Assembly (NCBI GenBank): GCA_041742255.1
Contig: JBGSIZ010000353.1
Coordinates: 1 to 6,082, forward strand
DNA length: 6,082 nt
DNA from: JBGSIZ01 sp041742255
GTDB lineage: Bacteria > Pseudomonadota > Alphaproteobacteria > Rhodobacterales > Rhodobacteraceae
Direction: 5' to 3'
How positions within the stretch are numbered: the stretch's first letter is position 1; each line of letters starts with the position of its first letter. Below, in pieces: positions 1 through 5,597 of the stretch. Below the pieces are notes generated by a model, which was not told the DNA's origin, searched no databases, and was given only the letters and a program-made list of their open reading frames with translations. The position numbers and the translations under genes were made by a program.

Positions 1-230
1 TAGCGCCGTGTCTGGTCGCCCGGTTGCGCGGGTTCGGTGAGCGGGGCCGCGTCCGAGGTTTGAAACAGCGCCACAAGGGCCGGCAAGGCGTTGGTCAGCA
101 CCATCAGCCCCGCGATCCCCAGTTGCAGCCCGAGCATCCAATACAGCACCCGGCGCGTGGAAAACCGTGCAGCAAAGGGCGCGGTTTGCGGCGTTTGATC
201 CGCGTCGGGATTTTGGCCAGTGTCAGGCAT
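1..230 (-). CDS. Small single-span membrane protein, unidentified (3' end cut by window edge)
   Basis: I do not recognise this gene. The visible 76 codons begin with ATG at 230 and stay open to the left edge. The last two bases visible are TA, so the next codon is either Tyr or a stop, and the true length is unknown. The first ~28 residues are polar and rich in D, Q, T and P. One hydrophobic stretch follows at about residues 29-56 (RVLYWMLGLQLGIAGLMVL...), best read as a single transmembrane helix with positive residues (RFSTRR) just before it, so N-terminus in the cytoplasm. After it comes a Pro/Ala-rich tail ending PGDQTRR. Its ATG overlaps the stop of the upstream membrane-protein gene (ATGCCTGA, 8 bp). 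No Shine-Dalgarno-like sequence precedes it, which suggests translational coupling and a shared function with that gene. It could be a signal-anchored protein with a larger extracytoplasmic domain beyond the window. Confidence 0.72.
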   Translation of the reverse strand, partial: MPDTGQNPDADQTPQTAPFAARFSTRRVLYWMLGLQLGIAGLMVLTNALPALVALFQTSDAAPLTEPAQPGDQTRR

Positions 231-1494
231 CGGGAGGTGCGCGGGGCGAGAGCGGGTCATCGGGCAGGTCGTGCAACCCGGCCTCGATCTGGCGGGCGGC
301 GCGCAGGGCGGCCCGCAATTCGGTCAGGGTCATGCTGTCCTCGGTTTCGGTGCCATCGCGACCGTGCCGGATCGCCGACTGCGTCACGGCAAGGATCAGA
401 ACAAGCACTGCGGGCAACAGGTCAATCGCGATAGCCCCGGCCCAGGATGGCACAAAGTTACCCGCATAGAGGATCACCGCATCCGCCGCAGAAATCGGCG
501 TATAGGAAATGTCGGCGGGGGGCGGCATCGCGGAGACCTCTTGGGCGGCGGCCCGCAACCCCTCGGCCCGTTGTTGCAGGACAAGGAGCACCGAGTCGAT
601 GGTGGCCTGTTGCCCGTCCCGCGTGGTGGCGTTGGTGCCATCCAGTGCGGGCAGAACCACGCTGTCGGACAGGTCGCTGGCCGCCCGTTCCACCAAGGCC
701 GCCACCGAGAGTTGCCGCAACCGGGTGATGACGTTGGCCAAACGCACGGCTTCTTCGGAAAACAGGACCGAGCGGGCCTCGACCGGGCCGCGTTCCACGG
801 TCAATGCCCGCATCCGGGACAGGATGTCGTTGCCTTCGGCAAAGGCCGCCTCGACCTGCGGTTGCTGGTCGGTGATCAGCGTTTCAAGCGCTGTCAGTTC
901 ATCGGTTTTCTGTTGCAGGAGGCGGAACACCGCCCCTTGGCCTGCGAAACCGGATAGCTGGCCTGTGGCCTCTTGTTCGCTCAGATCCTGAAAGCTGGTG
1001 CGGACACGGGCCACGTCCCGCGCGAGGCTTTGCGCCGATTGCGTCACCTTGTCGGCCTGTTCCAGCGCGGTCTGGTAGTCCTGCACGGTGTTGGCGAGGT
1101 GTTGTTCGACCGCCGCTGCCCCCGCCAGTGCCGCCGCGTTAAGCCACGACGACATGGCAATAATCGCCGCCGACCCCAACAGCATGGCCAGCACAAGACC
1201 GACCCGCGCCCCCGCCGTGCGCACCGCCGGCAAAAGCCGCATCATGTAGGACCAGAACACAAAAATCGCGACCGACACTGCAATGGAATAGGCGAGTGCG
1301 GCAAAGACCGACAGCGCGCCGTTGTCATCCAGAAGCGACGACACCCCAAGGTAGGTGTAGATGCCCGACGCCACCGACAAGACGCCCAAGGCCACGCCGC
1401 TGATGCTGTCGAGCCATGCCAGATGGGATTCCAGATCGCGGGCGTTGCGCAGGCCCCGCGCCTCGGACGGGGAGGGGTGGAGGTGGTCAGTCAT
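223..1494 (-). CDS. Four-helix inner-membrane protein with large predicted periplasmic helical domain, unidentified
   Basis: A 423-aa protein of no family I can name. Hydrophobic segments lie at about residues 31-52, 61-83, 97-117 and 350-374. The stretch between helices 3 and 4 (about 120-348) is hydrophilic, mostly helical in character, rich in Q, E, A and L with coiled-coil-like heptads, and has a proline-rich break near 324 (MPPPADISYTP). With a cytoplasmic N-terminus, this ~230-residue domain would be periplasmic and the last ~48 residues (TLTELRAALRAARQIEAG) cytoplasmic. I chose ATG at 1494 because GGGGA sits 5 nt upstream. The same frame is open to a GTG at 1542, which has no good ribosome site and would add 16 polar residues. 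The gene starts 67 bp after dnaB and overlaps the next gene by 8 bp. It resembles in plan a membrane-anchored scaffold or sensor, but it has no visible catalytic or kinase motif, so the role is unknown. Confidence 0.85.
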   Translation of the reverse strand: MTDHLHPSPSEARGLRNARDLESHLAWLDSISGVALGVLSVASGIYTYLGVSSLLDDNGALSVFAALAYSIAVSVAIFVFWSYMMRLLPAVRTAGARVGLVLAMLLGSAAIIAMSSWLNAAALAGAAAVEQHLANTVQDYQTALEQADKVTQSAQSLARDVARVRTSFQDLSEQEATGQLSGFAGQGAVFRLLQQKTDELTALETLITDQQPQVEAAFAEGNDILSRMRALTVERGPVEARSVLFSEEAVRLANVITRLRQLSVAALVERAASDLSDSVVLPALDGTNATTRDGQQATIDSVLLVLQQRAEGLRAAAQEVSAMPPPADISYTPISAADAVILYAGNFVPSWAGAIAIDLLPAVLVLILAVTQSAIRHGRDGTETEDSMTLTELRAALRAARQIEAGLHDLPDDPLSPRAPPDA

Positions 1495-1535
1495 GGTGTC
1501 CCCGATGAGGCCATTGTTTGGGGTAACATAAGGGT

Positions 1536-1560
1536 GCGCCACGCAACCGCAATGCGGCGC
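1536..1560. other. Short hairpin just after dnaB
   Basis: Arms GCGCCAC (1536-1542) and GCGGCGC (1554-1560) can pair over 7 bp, with one wobble when read as RNA on the minus strand, around an 11-nt loop. It begins 2 nt past the dnaB stop codon. No run of T follows on either strand, so it is not a classical intrinsic terminator. It may be a 3' stability element or a weak attenuating hairpin between dnaB and the membrane-protein genes, or chance in GC-rich DNA. Confidence 0.3.
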
Positions 1561-1561
1561 G

Positions 1562-3064
1562 TCAGAAGTTCCTGTCGCCGTCCTGTTGCCACGGTTTCAC
1601 AAGATTGCCGAACCGGGTGAATTTGCCCTCGAACGACAAATCGACCGTGCCAATGGGGCCGTGCCGTTGTTTGCCGATCACCACCTCGGCCTTGCCATGG
1701 AGCCGTTCCATTTCGGCCTGCCACGCGGCCATTTTTTCCATTTCGTGTTCGCCCGGTTTTTCGCGTTCTTTGTAATATTCCTCGCGGTAGACGAACATCA
1801 CGACGTCGGCGTCTTGTTCGATCGACCCCGATTCGCGGAGGTCCGACAGTTGGGGGCGTTTGTCTTCGCGGCTTTCGACCTGACGCGATAGCTGGGACAG
1901 GGCGATGACAGGGATCGACAGTTCCTTGGCTATCGCCTTGAGACCCATCGAAATTTCGGCAATTTCGTTGACCCGGTTTTCGTTCTTGCCCGTGCCCCGC
2001 ACCAGTTGCAGGTAGTCCACGATCAACACATCGAGCCCGTGCGTCCGTTTGAGCCGCCGCGCCCGCGCCGCGAGTTGGCTGATGGGCAAGGCCGGTGTGT
2101 CGTCGATATAGAGCGGGCAGGATTCGAGCGCCTTGGCCGCGTCCACGAAGCGGCGGAATTCCTGTTCGGTCATGTCGCCGCGCCGGATTTGTTCTGATGG
2201 CACCTCGGACGCTTCAGAAAGAATCCGCGCGGCAAGCTGTTCGGCGGACATCTCGAGGCTATAGAACCCCACCACGCCACCTTGCACCGCCCCCTCAGAG
2301 CCGTCGGGTTTGCGCCCTTTTTTGTAGGATTTCGCGACGTTGAAGGCGATATTGGTCGCCAGCGCCGTTTTGCCCATGGAGGGGCGCCCGGCGAGGATCA
2401 GGAGGTCGGAGGGGTGCAGGCCGCCCAGTTTCTTGTCGAGGTCCACCAGCCCCGTGGAGATCCCCGACAGCCCGCCGTCCCGTTGATAGGCGGCGTTGGC
2501 GGAATTGACGGCCTCGGTCACGGCCTTGAGAAAGGATTGGAACCCACTGTCCGATTGCCCCTGTTCGGCCAGTTTATAGAGCGCCTGTTCCGCCTCGACG
2601 ATTTGTTCGCGGGGTTCGGAGGCCACATCGACCCGCCCAGCCTTGGCGGAAATATCGCGCCCCACGAGAATGAGTTCCCGCCGCACGGCGAGGTCATAGA
2701 TCATTTGCGCATAGTCCCGCGCCGCGAAGGCCGAGATTGCCGACCCGGCCAACCGCACGAGATAGGCGGGGCCGCCGAGTTCCTTGAGGCCCTCGTCGTC
2801 CTCAAGAAATGTCTTGATCGTGACGGGCGAGGCCAGCGCATTCTTGGCAATCCGCGCCGCCGCCGTTTCATAGATGCGGGCGTGCACAGGATCGTAGAAG
2901 TGTTGCGGGCCAATGATCGACGCGATCCGGTCGAACACGTCGTTATTGGTCAGGATGGCGCCCAAAAGCTGTTGTTCGGCCTCGATCGAATGGGGCATCG
3001 GATCGGCGACATCACCGGGGGTGCCATCGGTCTGGGCGGTCTTGAAAGAGGTGATCGTGTTCAT
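1562..3064 (-). CDS. dnaB: Replicative DNA helicase DnaB
   Basis: This is the hexameric ATP-driven helicase that unwinds DNA at the bacterial replication fork, 5'-3' on the lagging strand, and contacts primase through its N-terminal domain. The 500-aa product has the DnaB N-terminal helical domain at about residues 23-125 (PHSIEAEQQLLGAIL), a linker at about 150-185, and the RecA-like motor from about 200. Visible motor motifs are Walker A GRPSMGKT (226-233, Lys232), the catalytic Glu of YSLEMS (Glu271), Walker B LIVDYLQL (Asp350), ALSQLSRQVE (388-397), and KQRHGPIGTV with the family's arginine finger (Arg467). Two charged insertions, about 246-263 and 431-458, lengthen it relative to the ~470-aa enterobacterial form and look alphaproteobacterial. 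No intein interrupts it. AAGGGGA precedes the start, 10 nt from the ATG. It is probably driven by its own promoter in the 167-bp gap after pyrE. All key residues are present, so it should be functional. Confidence 0.98.
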   Translation of the reverse strand: MNTITSFKTAQTDGTPGDVADPMPHSIEAEQQLLGAILTNNDVFDRIASIIGPQHFYDPVHARIYETAAARIAKNALASPVTIKTFLEDDEGLKELGGPAYLVRLAGSAISAFAARDYAQMIYDLAVRRELILVGRDISAKAGRVDVASEPREQIVEAEQALYKLAEQGQSDSGFQSFLKAVTEAVNSANAAYQRDGGLSGISTGLVDLDKKLGGLHPSDLLILAGRPSMGKTALATNIAFNVAKSYKKGRKPDGSEGAVQGGVVGFYSLEMSAEQLAARILSEASEVPSEQIRRGDMTEQEFRRFVDAAKALESCPLYIDDTPALPISQLAARARRLKRTHGLDVLIVDYLQLVRGTGKNENRVNEIAEISMGLKAIAKELSIPVIALSQLSRQVESREDKRPQLSDLRESGSIEQDADVVMFVYREEYYKEREKPGEHEMEKMAAWQAEMERLHGKAEVVIGKQRHGPIGTVDLSFEGKFTRFGNLVKPWQQDGDRNF

Positions 3065-3136
3065 GTGGTTTGCATCCCCTTGGCCCAGCCCGTCATTGGT
3101 CTGGCCGTCTTACAACCCGGTCGCGGCGGCGGGCAA

Positions 3137-3167
3137 ATTGTATAAGCTGTGGATGACCTGTGGATTA
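3137..3167 (-). promoter_or_regulatory. Array of three DnaA-box-like 9-mers upstream of dnaB
   Basis: Read on the minus strand, TAATCCACA (3167-3159) and TCATCCACA (3156-3148) each differ from the DnaA box TTATCCACA at the second base only. A weaker third site, TTATACAAT (3145-3137), follows. All three have the same orientation and start exactly 11 bp apart, about one helical turn, so bound proteins would lie on one face. They fall just downstream of the predicted dnaB -10 element. DnaA bound there would probably block or modulate dnaB transcription. A second possible promoter lies inside the array (TCCACA at 3164-3159, 16-bp spacer, TACAAT at 3142-3137) and would be covered directly. The match is seen in the sequence; binding and regulation are inferred. 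Confidence 0.55.
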
Positions 3168-3179
3168 CGCGCCCCCTGT

Positions 3180-3209
3180 ATCATGGGGCCCGGCAGCCCA
3201 AAATGTCAA
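3180..3209 (-). promoter_or_regulatory. Sigma70-type promoter for dnaB
   Basis: On the minus strand a perfect -35 hexamer TTGACA (3209-3204) is followed, after 18 bp, by CATGAT (3185-3180), which matches four of six positions of TATAAT and resembles the CAT-type -10 boxes common in Rhodobacterales. Transcription would start near 3173, giving a leader of about 110 nt before the dnaB ATG at 3064. The DnaA-box-like array lies in the first ~40 nt of that leader. The promoter sits 23-52 bp past the pyrE stop, so dnaB need not depend on readthrough from pyrC-pyrE. No intrinsic terminator is visible after pyrE, so readthrough is still possible. Confidence 0.65.
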
Positions 3210-3231
3210 GATTTGGTAGGGCGAGCGGCCT

Positions 3232-3906
3232 TTACGACCGGGCGGCGGACCATGCGGCGGGGTCGCGCAGGTAGGATTCGACCTCGGTCAGGGTTTCCGC
3301 GCTGAACGCCTGCCGCGCCTTGGCTTCTGCCAGAACGTCCCACCATGTGCACAGGTGCAACAACTGCACGCCGTGCGCCGCAAGCGATTGTTCCACGCCT
3401 TCGAATATCCCGTAGAAAAAGATCACGGCGGTCGCCGAACAGGTGGCCCCGGTTTCCCGGATCGCGTCCACGAACGACAGTTTGGACCCGCCGTCCGTGG
3501 TCAGGTCCTCGACCAGAAGCACCCGCTGGCCGGGGGTCATGACCCCCTCGATGCGCGCATTGCGACCGTATCCTTTGGGTTTTTTGCGCACATAAGTCAT
3601 TGGCAACGCAAGCCTTTCGGCCACGAGCGCCGCAAAGGGGATGCCCGCCGTTTCACCGCCCGCGATGTTGTCGAACGATTCGAAACCCGCCTCGCGCAGG
3701 ATCGTAACGGACAGGAAATCCATCAATGTGGACCGGATGCGCGGGTAGGAAATGAGTTTGCGGCAGTCGATATAGGTCGGTGCCTTTTTGCCCGAGGCAT
3801 GGGTAAAGGGTTCGGCGGCGTTGAAGTGGATTGCCCCGATTTCAATCAGCATGCTGGCCGTGAGCCGCGCCATGTCTTCTTTGGACGGGTAGGAGGAGGG
3901 GATCAT
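3232..3906 (-). CDS. pyrE: Orotate phosphoribosyltransferase PyrE
   Basis: This cytoplasmic enzyme joins orotate to phosphoribosyl pyrophosphate (PRPP), giving orotidine 5'-phosphate and pyrophosphate, the fifth step of de novo pyrimidine synthesis. The 224-aa length is normal. The PRPP-binding loop is VLLVEDLTTDGGS at residues 129-141, with the acidic pair Glu133-Asp134. The mobile catalytic loop is RKKPKGYGR at 107-115, with its conserved Arg/Lys residues. FTHASGKKAPTYIDCRKL (34-51) is the usual orotate-side N-terminal motif, and IAGGETAGIP (81-90) is the conserved core. The start is fixed by AAAGGA 7 nt upstream of the ATG. The gene begins 63 bp after pyrC, whose product acts two steps earlier, so the two are probably co-transcribed. 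The intervening gap holds a phased repeat that could affect pyrE expression. Nothing is truncated or missing. Confidence 0.97.
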   Translation of the reverse strand: MIPSSYPSKEDMARLTASMLIEIGAIHFNAAEPFTHASGKKAPTYIDCRKLISYPRIRSTLMDFLSVTILREAGFESFDNIAGGETAGIPFAALVAERLALPMTYVRKKPKGYGRNARIEGVMTPGQRVLLVEDLTTDGGSKLSFVDAIRETGATCSATAVIFFYGIFEGVEQSLAAHGVQLLHLCTWWDVLAEAKARQAFSAETLTEVESYLRDPAAWSAARS

Positions 3907-3934
3907 GGCGGGTCCTTTAGCGGCTTTGGATTTC

Positions 3935-3964
3935 GCGTCGGTTTTGCGTCGGTATCGCGTCGGT
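3935..3964. repeat. Three direct copies of GCGTCGGT at 11-bp spacing between pyrC and pyrE
   Basis: The 8-mer GCGTCGGT starts at 3935, 3946 and 3957 on the plus strand (ACCGACGC on the coding strand), each copy followed by a 3-nt T- or AT-rich spacer. The array fills about half of the 63-bp gap between the pyrC stop and the pyrE start and ends 29 bp before the pyrE ATG. It could be a tandem operator, with one site per helical turn, or simply a slippage-generated tandem duplication. A fourth copy lies at 5495-5502, just downstream of the predicted -10 of the small ORF. I do not recognise the motif as a known regulator site. Confidence 0.7.
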
Positions 3965-3969
3965 TTGGT

Positions 3970-5022
3970 TTACGGGGTTTCGACGCGCCAATGCAGCGGG
4001 AAACCGGGGTCGAACACCGTCACCGGACCTGCGGTCGTGTCGATCTGCGCGGGGTAGGGGACCGGGTCGCCTTTGACCAGTGTGACCGTGTCGGGGTTGG
4101 GGTCCAGACCGTAGAACCGGGGACCGTTGAGCGACGCGAACGCCTCAAGCTGGCGGAGTTTGCCTGCGGCCTCGAACACCTCGGCCAGACAGGAGAGCGT
4201 GTTGGGTGCCGAGAAAATCCCGGCACAGCCGCACGGCAGCAGTTTGTTGGCGTCCGTGTGCGGCGCCGAATCCGTGCCCAGAAAGAACCGCCCGTCCCCC
4301 GACACCGCCGCCTGCACCAAGGCCACCCGGTGCGTTTCCCGTTTGGCCACGGGCAGGCAGTAGAAATGTGGACGTATCCCCCCCGCAAGGATCGCGTTGC
4401 GGTTGATGATGAGGTGGTGCGTGGTGATCGTGGCCGCGAGGTTTTTGTGCGTGTCGCGCACATAATCCACCGCGTCCTGCGTGGTCACATGTTCCATCAC
4501 GATCCGCAGGTCCGGCACCTTTTTGCGGATCGGTTTCAGCACACGGTCGATGAACACCGCCTCGCGGTCGAAAATGTCGATGTCGGGGTCCGTCACCTCG
4601 CCATGCACGCACAGCGGCATGCCGATGTCCGCCATCCGTTCCAGAACCGGGCGCACCTTGTCGAAATCCCGCACGCCGGAGGCCGAATTGGTCGTGGCCC
4701 CCGCCGGGTAAAGTTTGACCGCCGTTGCGATCCCGTCCGCGTGTGCCATGGCCACATCGTCCGGGTCGGTGTCTTCGGTCAGGTAAAGCGTCATGAGCGG
4801 GGTGAAGGTTTGCCCGTCAGGCAGTGCCGCAAGGATGCGGTCCCGGTAGGCTGCCGCCTGTGCCCCCGTCACCACGGGCGGCACGAGGTTGGGCATGATG
4901 ATCCCCCGCCCGAAGTGCCCCGAATGGGGCAGGACCGCGCGCAGCATGTCCCCGTCCCGCAGGTGCAGGTGCCAGTCATCCGGACGGCGCAGGGTCAGGT
5001 GTGTGAGGTCACGATCTGGCAT
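3970..5022 (-). CDS. pyrC: Dihydroorotase PyrC (homodimeric zinc enzyme, class II type)
   Basis: This enzyme cyclises N-carbamoyl-L-aspartate to dihydroorotate, the third step of UMP synthesis, in the cytoplasm. The 350-aa product matches the E. coli PyrC class (about 348 aa). The metal ligands appear in order: HLH within RPDDWHLHLRDG (His18, His20), the lysine that is carbamylated in this family (Lys103 in AVKLYPAGAT), His140 (CVHGEV), His178 (MEHVTTQDAV) and the catalytic Asp251 (LGTDSAPH). Substrate-loop residues THHL (201-204) are also present. I place the start at ATG 5022, where the protein begins MPDRDLTHLTLRRPDDW as in the family. A possible ribosome site, GCAGGT, lies about 6 nt upstream. 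The frame is open to 5184, but the extra 54 residues look non-coding and span an inverted repeat. pyrE follows 63 bp downstream. No convincing promoter was found immediately upstream. Confidence 0.97.
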   Translation of the reverse strand: MPDRDLTHLTLRRPDDWHLHLRDGDMLRAVLPHSGHFGRGIIMPNLVPPVVTGAQAAAYRDRILAALPDGQTFTPLMTLYLTEDTDPDDVAMAHADGIATAVKLYPAGATTNSASGVRDFDKVRPVLERMADIGMPLCVHGEVTDPDIDIFDREAVFIDRVLKPIRKKVPDLRIVMEHVTTQDAVDYVRDTHKNLAATITTHHLIINRNAILAGGIRPHFYCLPVAKRETHRVALVQAAVSGDGRFFLGTDSAPHTDANKLLPCGCAGIFSAPNTLSCLAEVFEAAGKLRQLEAFASLNGPRFYGLDPNPDTVTLVKGDPVPYPAQIDTTAGPVTVFDPGFPLHWRVETP

Positions 5023-5079
5023 GGCAGACCTGCTAGCATGGCCGCGCGGGCCTGACCATAGGGTTAAGGTTCGGGTTGC

Positions 5080-5122
5080 GGGGCCGGTTCTGATGCGGTG
5101 GGGTTTTGAGAGAACCGGCCCC
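5080..5122. repeat. Perfect 12-bp inverted repeat upstream of pyrC
   Basis: GGGGCCGGTTCT (5080-5091) and AGAACCGGCCCC (5111-5122) are exact reverse complements separated by a 19-nt loop. The stem would be very stable as RNA on either strand. Neither strand has a clear T-run after it: CTCTTCGTG follows on the plus strand and GCAACCCG on the minus strand. It is therefore at best an atypical terminator. It lies 57 bp upstream of the pyrC ATG and 105 bp past the small ORF. It may end the small-ORF transcript, form a leader hairpin in pyrC mRNA, or be a bipartite protein-binding site. Confidence 0.75.
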
Positions 5123-5227
5123 TCTTCGTGCGGTGCTTTGGCACAGTTAGTTTCCCGAACGCGCCTTGGAGATTGGTGGTGCAAGTGAACGTCAGTGCCT
5201 TGTCAAAGAGGCCCGGAGATTTCGGTC

Positions 5228-5467
5228 TTATGGTTCTACTTGGCATGCCGGGTCATCGTCGATAGACGGTATTTCGCCTTTGCTGATCCCAAGTAGAAAT
5301 CTAATCTCGAACAGGCGGGCTTGAAGGATCGGGTCGGTTTGATCAAATTTCGCAGGATCCGAGTGTAAATGGAATTCTTTCACGAGTTCAGGCCAGCTCA
5401 ACCCCTGTGCCGAGTAGAGGCCGGGAGTTTCAGACAATCGGATCGGTTGGGTTGGTTGTGCGCTCAT
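5228..5467 (-). CDS. Small hypothetical protein, 79 aa, possible orphan gene
   Basis: I do not recognise this product. It is a soluble, mildly acidic 79-aa protein with no signal peptide or membrane segment. Residues about 24-62 (SWPELVKEFHLH...ILQARLFEIRFLLGI) look like two or three amphipathic helices, and the tail is acidic (SIDDDPACQVEP). A ribosome-like AGCAGG lies about 8-9 nt before the ATG, and a plausible promoter is positioned 36-64 bp upstream. Its base composition (about 52% GC) and codons such as TTA, AAA, AGA and ATA differ from the GC-rich neighbours, which suggests recent acquisition or a non-genic origin. The stop is 205 bp before pyrC. The protein-like composition and upstream signals favour a real gene, but the short length leaves doubt. 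Confidence 0.5.
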   Translation of the reverse strand: MSAQPTQPIRLSETPGLYSAQGLSWPELVKEFHLHSDPAKFDQTDPILQARLFEIRFLLGISKGEIPSIDDDPACQVEP

Positions 5468-5502
5468 TCTGTGACCTGCTGCTGGTGTAGTCGTGCGTCG
5501 GT

Positions 5503-5531
5503 AGCATGATACACGTTTTTCTAATTTCCAA
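5503..5531 (-). promoter_or_regulatory. Possible promoter for the 79-aa ORF
   Basis: On the minus strand TTGGAA (5531-5526, four of six to TTGACA) and CATGCT (5508-5503, three of six to TATAAT) are separated by the ideal 17 bp. The spacer is AT-rich with a run of five A. Transcription would start near 5496, inside a copy of ACCGACGC, the same 8-mer repeated between pyrC and pyrE. The leader would be about 29 nt. The match is moderate and could arise by chance in this AT-richer stretch. Confidence 0.4.
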
Positions 5532-5597
5532 GCATTGTGGCCAGTCGGTATTCCTGAACAGTGGTTCGAGGCGTGTGAAAGATGGGGCGGGCCGAGG

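Noticed and set aside
220..957. Plus-strand open frames opposite the four-helix membrane protein
   Set aside because: The minus-strand product has coherent membrane segments and a ribosome site; the plus-strand translations are G/H/R-rich shadows.
1562..3064. Intein or frameshift in dnaB
   Set aside because: dnaB is a common intein host, but the frame is continuous, the Walker A and Walker B regions are uninterrupted, and the insertions present are short and charged.
2282..3145. Plus-strand open frame (287 codons) opposite dnaB
   Set aside because: Antisense to a fully conserved DnaB, and it runs across the dnaB promoter region; no ribosome site or recognisable domain.
3137..3167. Replication origin at the DnaA-box-like array
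   Set aside because: Only two good boxes are present, with no AT-rich unwinding region and no dnaA or other origin-marker gene nearby. A regulatory role at the dnaB promoter fits better.
3355..5055. Long plus-strand open frame (566 codons) opposite pyrE and pyrC
   Set aside because: It is exactly antisense to two enzymes with all catalytic motifs intact, and its translation is rich in R, G, H and V with no domain. It is the usual antisense shadow in GC-rich DNA.
5023..5184. N-terminal extension of pyrC to a start at 5184
   Set aside because: PyrC proteins of this class begin shortly before the RPDDWHLH motif. The extra 54 residues have no conserved features and would be read through the hairpin.
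5110..5200. Possible tRNA or attachment-site remnant suggested by the plus-strand translation GALAQLVSRTR
   Set aside because: I tried to fit acceptor, anticodon and T arms on both strands and found no cloverleaf or GTTCRA motif in the right place.
5201..5206. Perfect TTGACA on the minus strand as a pyrC -35 element
   Set aside because: The bases 15-18 bp downstream (CTTGCA, TTGCAC, TGCACC, GCACCA) do not resemble a -10 box, so I do not call a promoter.
5064..5246. 60-aa minus-strand ORF overlapping the end of the 79-aa ORF
   Set aside because: It has no ribosome site, runs through the perfect inverted repeat, and its proline-rich end looks like translated non-coding sequence.
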